This document shows, piece by piece, positions 31,206 to 34,360 of a DNA stretch of 34,360 nucleotides (position 1 is its first letter; every line of letters begins with the position of its first letter). The DNA is taken from positions 1 through 34,360 of IMG/VR virus record IMGVR_UViG_3300037833_000021; one strand, given 5' to 3'. Position numbers and translations under genes: made by a program. A model generated the notes under the pieces. The model searched no databases. It saw nothing but the letters and a program-made list of their open reading frames with translations, and had not been told where the DNA came from. Source of the stretch: a virus.

Positions 31206-31263
31206 GGGATTCTCCGTCCACGGCTAAACCGTTGACAACCCATCAGGATTCGGCAGGTGTCTT
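31205..31263 (-). repeat. Cassette-flanking repeat, copy C
   Basis: This is the rightmost copy, directly in front of the start codon of cassette gene 3. It shares its first 14 bases with A and its centre with B, and contains GTTGACAAC, a small palindrome. From here to 31353 (about 90 bp) I see no gene. Confidence 0.6.
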
Positions 31264-31353
31264 GGGCATGGCCGCATTGTACCAGTCCGCAGTCGGACAC
31301 GACCTGCTGATTTCTCCGCAAGTTGTCGAGAAGACTTGTGGAGGAAAATGAGG

Positions 31354-31866
31354 ATGCCACTACAAAACGACTACGAAGTGAGGGGGGCCGACGCCCTCCT
31401 GACGATCCACGCCCGCAACGGCAGGCGGTTCCAGTACACAATCGATGCGGAGGACTTGCCCAAGGTGCGGCGGCACCAGTGGCACACGTCCACGAGCGCC
31501 CACACCGACGACAACGTGTACGCCAAGACCGGCAGCGGGACGCAGGGGAAGTTCCTCCAGCGCCTCGTGGCCGACACGCCGCCCGACCTGATCTGCTGTC
31601 TCAAGGACACGGATCAGACCAACTGCCGCAAGAGCAACTTGTTGAACGGCACCCGGTGGGAGATCAGCCAGCACACGAGGGCGAGGCGCAAGGGCATCGT
31701 CCCGCAGAGCGGCTACGTCGGGGTCGTGTGGAACGAGAAGATGCGGCAGTGGAGGGCGGGACCGCCCAAGGACACGAACACGTTTCTGGGCTACTACAAG
31801 ACCGTCCGGGAGGCGTTGGCGGCGCAGGCGGAACACGAGGCCGGGCGGAAGGGGGGCAAGCAATGA
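31354..31866 (+). CDS. HNH/AP2-type DNA-binding protein with a degenerate nuclease site
   Basis: The protein has 170 aa from ATG 31354, which has GGAGG 9 nt upstream (the ATG at 31348 is too close). The N-terminal half follows the phage HNH-AP2 homing-endonuclease layout (IDAEDLPKVRRHQW, FLQRLV, then D-T-D and NCRKSNL). The C-terminal half is an AP2 DNA-binding domain: GYVGVVWNEKMRQWRAG, LGYYKTVREALAAQAE. In the usual active site V-D-H the residues are C81-C82-L83, so the catalytic His is absent, and the usual His of LHRL is Gln69; D85, D87, N90 and the RKSNL end remain. It may bind DNA without cutting. The stop overlaps the start of the next gene (ATGA). Confidence 0.78.
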   Translation: MPLQNDYEVRGADALLTIHARNGRRFQYTIDAEDLPKVRRHQWHTSTSAHTDDNVYAKTGSGTQGKFLQRLVADTPPDLICCLKDTDQTNCRKSNLLNGTRWEISQHTRARRKGIVPQSGYVGVVWNEKMRQWRAGPPKDTNTFLGYYKTVREALAAQAEHEAGRKGGKQ

Positions 31867-32021
31867 GCGACGACAAGAAGCGGCGGCGGCAGGAGTACAT
31901 GAGGCAGTGGCGAGAGAAGAACGCAGACCACATCAAAGCCTACTGGCATGAGTGGTACAAGGCGAACCGTGATGAGGTCATCGCACGTCGGCGGAAGCGG
32001 GCGATGGAGGGCGACGCCTAA
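31863..32021 (+). CDS. Very small basic protein coupled to the AP2 protein
   Basis: The protein has 52 aa, starting in a 4-nt overlap with the AP2-type gene. It is highly charged and probably one continuous helix or two: DKKRRRQEYMRQWREKN, then HIKAYWHEWYKANRDE and a basic end. Aromatic residues at regular spacing resemble short phage proteins built from repeated 'REYxxxWRxxN' units found beside HNH genes. Translational coupling suggests a shared function in nucleic-acid binding. Confidence 0.6.
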   Translation: MSDDKKRRRQEYMRQWREKNADHIKAYWHEWYKANRDEVIARRRKRAMEGDA

Positions 32022-32027
32022 GACGGC

Positions 32028-32909
32028 TTACAGGCCATCGCCCGCCGTCGGGTCGGATTGTCGCCTCCTAACCGGTGCGGCGTCGGGTTGAGGTCGTTGC
32101 AGTCGCCGCTTCCGGGGCCTGTGTTCCACAGCAGGTAAGCCACTGAGGTACATGTTGATGTCCTTCGACAGCGACCGGATCAGTTCGACCTGTGTCGCTG
32201 CCCGTTCCGCCTTCGGCAATCCCTCCGATATCTTCAACGCCAGCGCAACGTTCTGCGTGATCACCAGCTTTTGGTGGTACTCCCCCATCTTCAAAACCGT
32301 CCTGTTGTACAGATAGAAGAACACCGCCGAAATCAGTTCACACAGGACTCCAACGGCCGTGATAACGGCGCTCCGGGTCGAAACTTCTCGGTACAACATC
32401 CAAACGCCTGCTACCACGATGAGAAGTGCGGCGAATGCGGCGACGGCGCTGAAAACGAAGCTTTTGTTGGCCTGCCGCTGCGTCTGTTTGTAATACTGTT
32501 CGATGTAAGTGAAGTTGATTCCAACCAGACGGTCGAAGAAGCTCTGTGCTTTCGCCTCTGCTTCTTCGTCCGGTTTACGATCTGAAGATGACGTTGCCGT
32601 TGACCCGGCACTGTTCCCAGTGCTGACCGCTTTACCTCCGGCAACTACAACCGAAGGATCAATGGCCCGTCCAGCAATGTCACTGATTAATTGTTCCCGA
32701 TAACGTGCTGCGCGGTCGTCGGTTGTACGGAACGTGCTGATAGTAAAATAGGCTACTATCAAGGCGAAAAACCCACTGATGAGCATTCCCCACACGTCCG
32801 AACGCCCATTCCAATAGTAGTAAATAGTCGCAACGAAGGAACTGAAAACCATCGCTGCGTTCAGCCCGGCAAGCACTTTGAGGGCCAAGATTACCCTATT
32901 TCTATCCAT
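32028..32909 (-). CDS. Four-helix membrane protein related to the TRADD-N-associated TM family (conflict-system type)
   Basis: The protein has 293 aa from ATG 32909, preferred over a start 78 bp upstream that would overlap the integrase gene. Two membrane helices lie near 8-33 and 40-58. A Ser/Thr linker follows, then the block FFDRLVGINFTYIEQYYKQT (~124-143), a third helix (~150-172), a fourth (~180-200) running into FFYLYNRTVLKM, then EYHQKLVITQNVALALKI and a helical end. That order matches the two-helix domain known as TRADD-N-associated TM, described in predicted bacterial conflict systems coupled to NTPase or effector modules. No effector is fused here. The tail is basic and disordered. 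It lies 29 bp after the integrase gene on the same strand, a usual place for lysogen-expressed cargo. Confidence 0.68.
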   Translation of the reverse strand: MDRNRVILALKVLAGLNAAMVFSSFVATIYYYWNGRSDVWGMLISGFFALIVAYFTISTFRTTDDRAARYREQLISDIAGRAIDPSVVVAGGKAVSTGNSAGSTATSSSDRKPDEEAEAKAQSFFDRLVGINFTYIEQYYKQTQRQANKSFVFSAVAAFAALLIVVAGVWMLYREVSTRSAVITAVGVLCELISAVFFYLYNRTVLKMGEYHQKLVITQNVALALKISEGLPKAERAATQVELIRSLSKDINMYLSGLPAVEHRPRKRRLQRPQPDAAPVRRRQSDPTAGDGL

Positions 32910-32938
32910 GAAGGTTAGGATACCAGAAATCGGACGCC

Positions 32939-34360
32939 TTAACGTTTGGCAAGCTTGCCGAAGTAGGCCCGTTCGATGGCTTCGCACACCGGTGCCACCA
33001 TCTTGGGGTTGCGGGCGACGTAGTGGTCAGACTCGCCGGGCAGCCGGTGCCCGGCCACGATTTGGCACAGGCTGAATTCCGCACCCGAGGCACAGGCGGC
33101 CGTATAGGCACCGTCACGGATGTGGTTGTATTCGATTAACGCAGGCACCTTTGCGGCCGTCCGCAGCTTGCCGAACACCTTGCGGAAGCTGTTGGGGTGA
33201 TACCTGTCGCCACGGGCCGACTTGAACACCGCACCCGGTGTGACCTTCAGCGCCTTGAGCGCCTTCACCGTCCGAGGCCAGAGGACGGCCGCACGAATGA
33301 CCGACGTTTTGCCACGGCGAGTCACGAACGTGCCTGCGTTCAAGTCCAGTTCGTCCCAATCCACGGCCAGCACTTCCGACACATACAGACAGGCGTTCAT
33401 CGACAGCAGCAGCGCCGCCCTTTGCAGGTCATCCGCCACGTCGATCAGCTTGGCGAAGTGGTCACGGCTGATGGGCGTTGGGCTGTATTCCTGTTTTCGC
33501 TTGGGGGCCACGAGGACGGCGCACCGGTCCAGAGCCGAGCGGACTTCCACGGGGTCCAGACCGTGGGACAGGCCGAACCGGATCACGCCCTTGACCCGTT
33601 GGAAATACGCCGACACGGTCGCGGCACCGCCAAGGCGTTTCTTGATTGCGTCCCGGTAGGCCGTCAGCTTTTCAGTGGTCAGGTCCCGCAGCGTCTTTGC
33701 GCCCGTCAGCTTCACGAATTCGCCCCACGTCCCGTCCACCTTGTTTTTCGTCACAGGCTTCACGTCGGCGTGGGTCTGGTACAGGTCGGCGAGCCGAGAC
33801 AGGCGGACGGACTCACGAGGGAGGGCCATGGTGGCGAGCGAAGCGAGTTGCGGGATGGCCACCTTTTCGGCCACCACTTCCGGCCGTTCGAGAAGCTGGA
33901 CCCGCAGCCACGGCCAGATGATTTCTTCCGGCACGTCGATGCCGATCACCGGCACCCGTTTGACCTGTACCTTTTGCGGCTGCGGCGGGCCGTCGTCGTC
34001 GTCGGCTTCCACCTTGATACCGAGGTCGGCCAGGTCTTTGACGAGGTCGGCAGACATCCTGTTGTTGTTGGGCATCCGGGCGGGCATCGTCATCGACGCC
34101 GAGCCGGTCATCAGGACGGGCATGGTGCTTTCGTAGTCCTGTGACGGCAGCGCCATCGTGACGACCTTGCGGCCGTCTGCCTGTTGCCACTGCCGGAAGC
34201 GGGCGACGGCGACACGCTCGTCATGTTCGGTGAAGTGCTGACCGGTGGCGTTGATCCGCCAGCGGCCGTCAGGCTTGCGGTAAAGTCCGTCGATGTTCTC
34301 GCCCCACGAGGCACGGTAAGGGCGGGACGGGCGGCCACGTTTCTTGCCGGTGTGAACCAT
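32939..34360 (-). CDS. Tyrosine recombinase (integrase), diverged catalytic box
   Basis: The protein has 473 aa and its ATG is the last codon of the window. It should integrate and excise the phage by strand exchange at att sites. The N-terminus (KKRGRPSRPYR) looks like an arm-binding module, residues ~170-290 match a SAM-like core-binding domain (DVKPVTKNKVDGTWGEFVKL), and the catalytic domain follows. In it Lys351 (RRGKT), Arg415 (HIRDG), His438 (AGHR) and the nucleophile Tyr447 (DHYV) are present. The box I Arg, normally in L-R-x-S-E, is Tyr326 (LYVSEV), and the usual H-x-x-R reads N-H-I-R. I believe similar departures occur in planctomycete integrases, so activity is not excluded. No att site can be placed because the left junction is absent. 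Confidence 0.88.
   Translation of the reverse strand: MVHTGKKRGRPSRPYRASWGENIDGLYRKPDGRWRINATGQHFTEHDERVAVARFRQWQQADGRKVVTMALPSQDYESTMPVLMTGSASMTMPARMPNNNRMSADLVKDLADLGIKVEADDDDGPPQPQKVQVKRVPVIGIDVPEEIIWPWLRVQLLERPEVVAEKVAIPQLASLATMALPRESVRLSRLADLYQTHADVKPVTKNKVDGTWGEFVKLTGAKTLRDLTTEKLTAYRDAIKKRLGGAATVSAYFQRVKGVIRFGLSHGLDPVEVRSALDRCAVLVAPKRKQEYSPTPISRDHFAKLIDVADDLQRAALLLSMNACLYVSEVLAVDWDELDLNAGTFVTRRGKTSVIRAAVLWPRTVKALKALKVTPGAVFKSARGDRYHPNSFRKVFGKLRTAAKVPALIEYNHIRDGAYTAACASGAEFSLCQIVAGHRLPGESDHYVARNPKMVAPVCEAIERAYFGKLAKR

Noticed and set aside
1-34360. CRISPR array or insertion sequence
   Set aside because: I see no regularly spaced identical repeats with unique spacers, no DDE transposase and no terminal inverted repeats with target duplications.

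Overview
The window looks like most of a temperate siphovirus prophage (a long, non-contractile-tailed phage) in a high-GC bacterium. Planctomycetota is my best guess. The guess rests on the style of the diverged tyrosine recombinase, on several small conserved hypothetical families, and on GC-rich codon use; no rRNA, tRNA or housekeeping gene is present to confirm it. The window starts on the start codon of a DNA methyltransferase gene and ends on the start codon of the integrase gene, so both chromosome junctions and probably an early region lie outside.

Left part (1-6580): a beta-class DNA methyltransferase, then small accessory genes: a secreted coiled-coil protein, a conserved hypothetical, a two-helix membrane protein, a three-helix membrane protein flanked by 20-bp hairpin repeats, a protein ending beside an 11-C homopolymer, and an HNH endonuclease gene interrupted by an in-frame TGA. 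The gaps between these genes are rich in RNA structure: intrinsic terminators, competing stems and possible pseudoknots.

Middle (6584-14405): a large tail fibre, an SGNH-esterase tail protein, two small proteins, and a reverse-strand gene for a membrane protein with a helical-repeat tail that looks like acquired cargo.

Right-centre (14487-29973): a lambda/HK97-like morphogenesis operon in classical order: large terminase, zinc-ribbon protein, gpW-like protein, portal, protease with an in-frame nested scaffold start, major capsid, terminator, head-tail proteins, tail terminator, tail tube, G/GT chaperones joined by a -1 frameshift on TTTTTTC, gp10-like protein, tape measure and distal tail proteins. 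I recognise no small terminase, decoration protein, endolysin, repressor or replication gene.

Right end (30008-34360): three short reverse-strand genes, each bracketed by diverged copies of a ~45-60 bp repeat (four copies), which resembles an array of single-gene cassettes. Then come a degenerate HNH/AP2 protein with a tiny basic partner, a membrane protein resembling the TRADD-N-associated transmembrane family of conflict systems, and the integrase. The cassette array, the three unrelated membrane cargo proteins and the RNA switch-like leaders are the parts most likely to hold something new.
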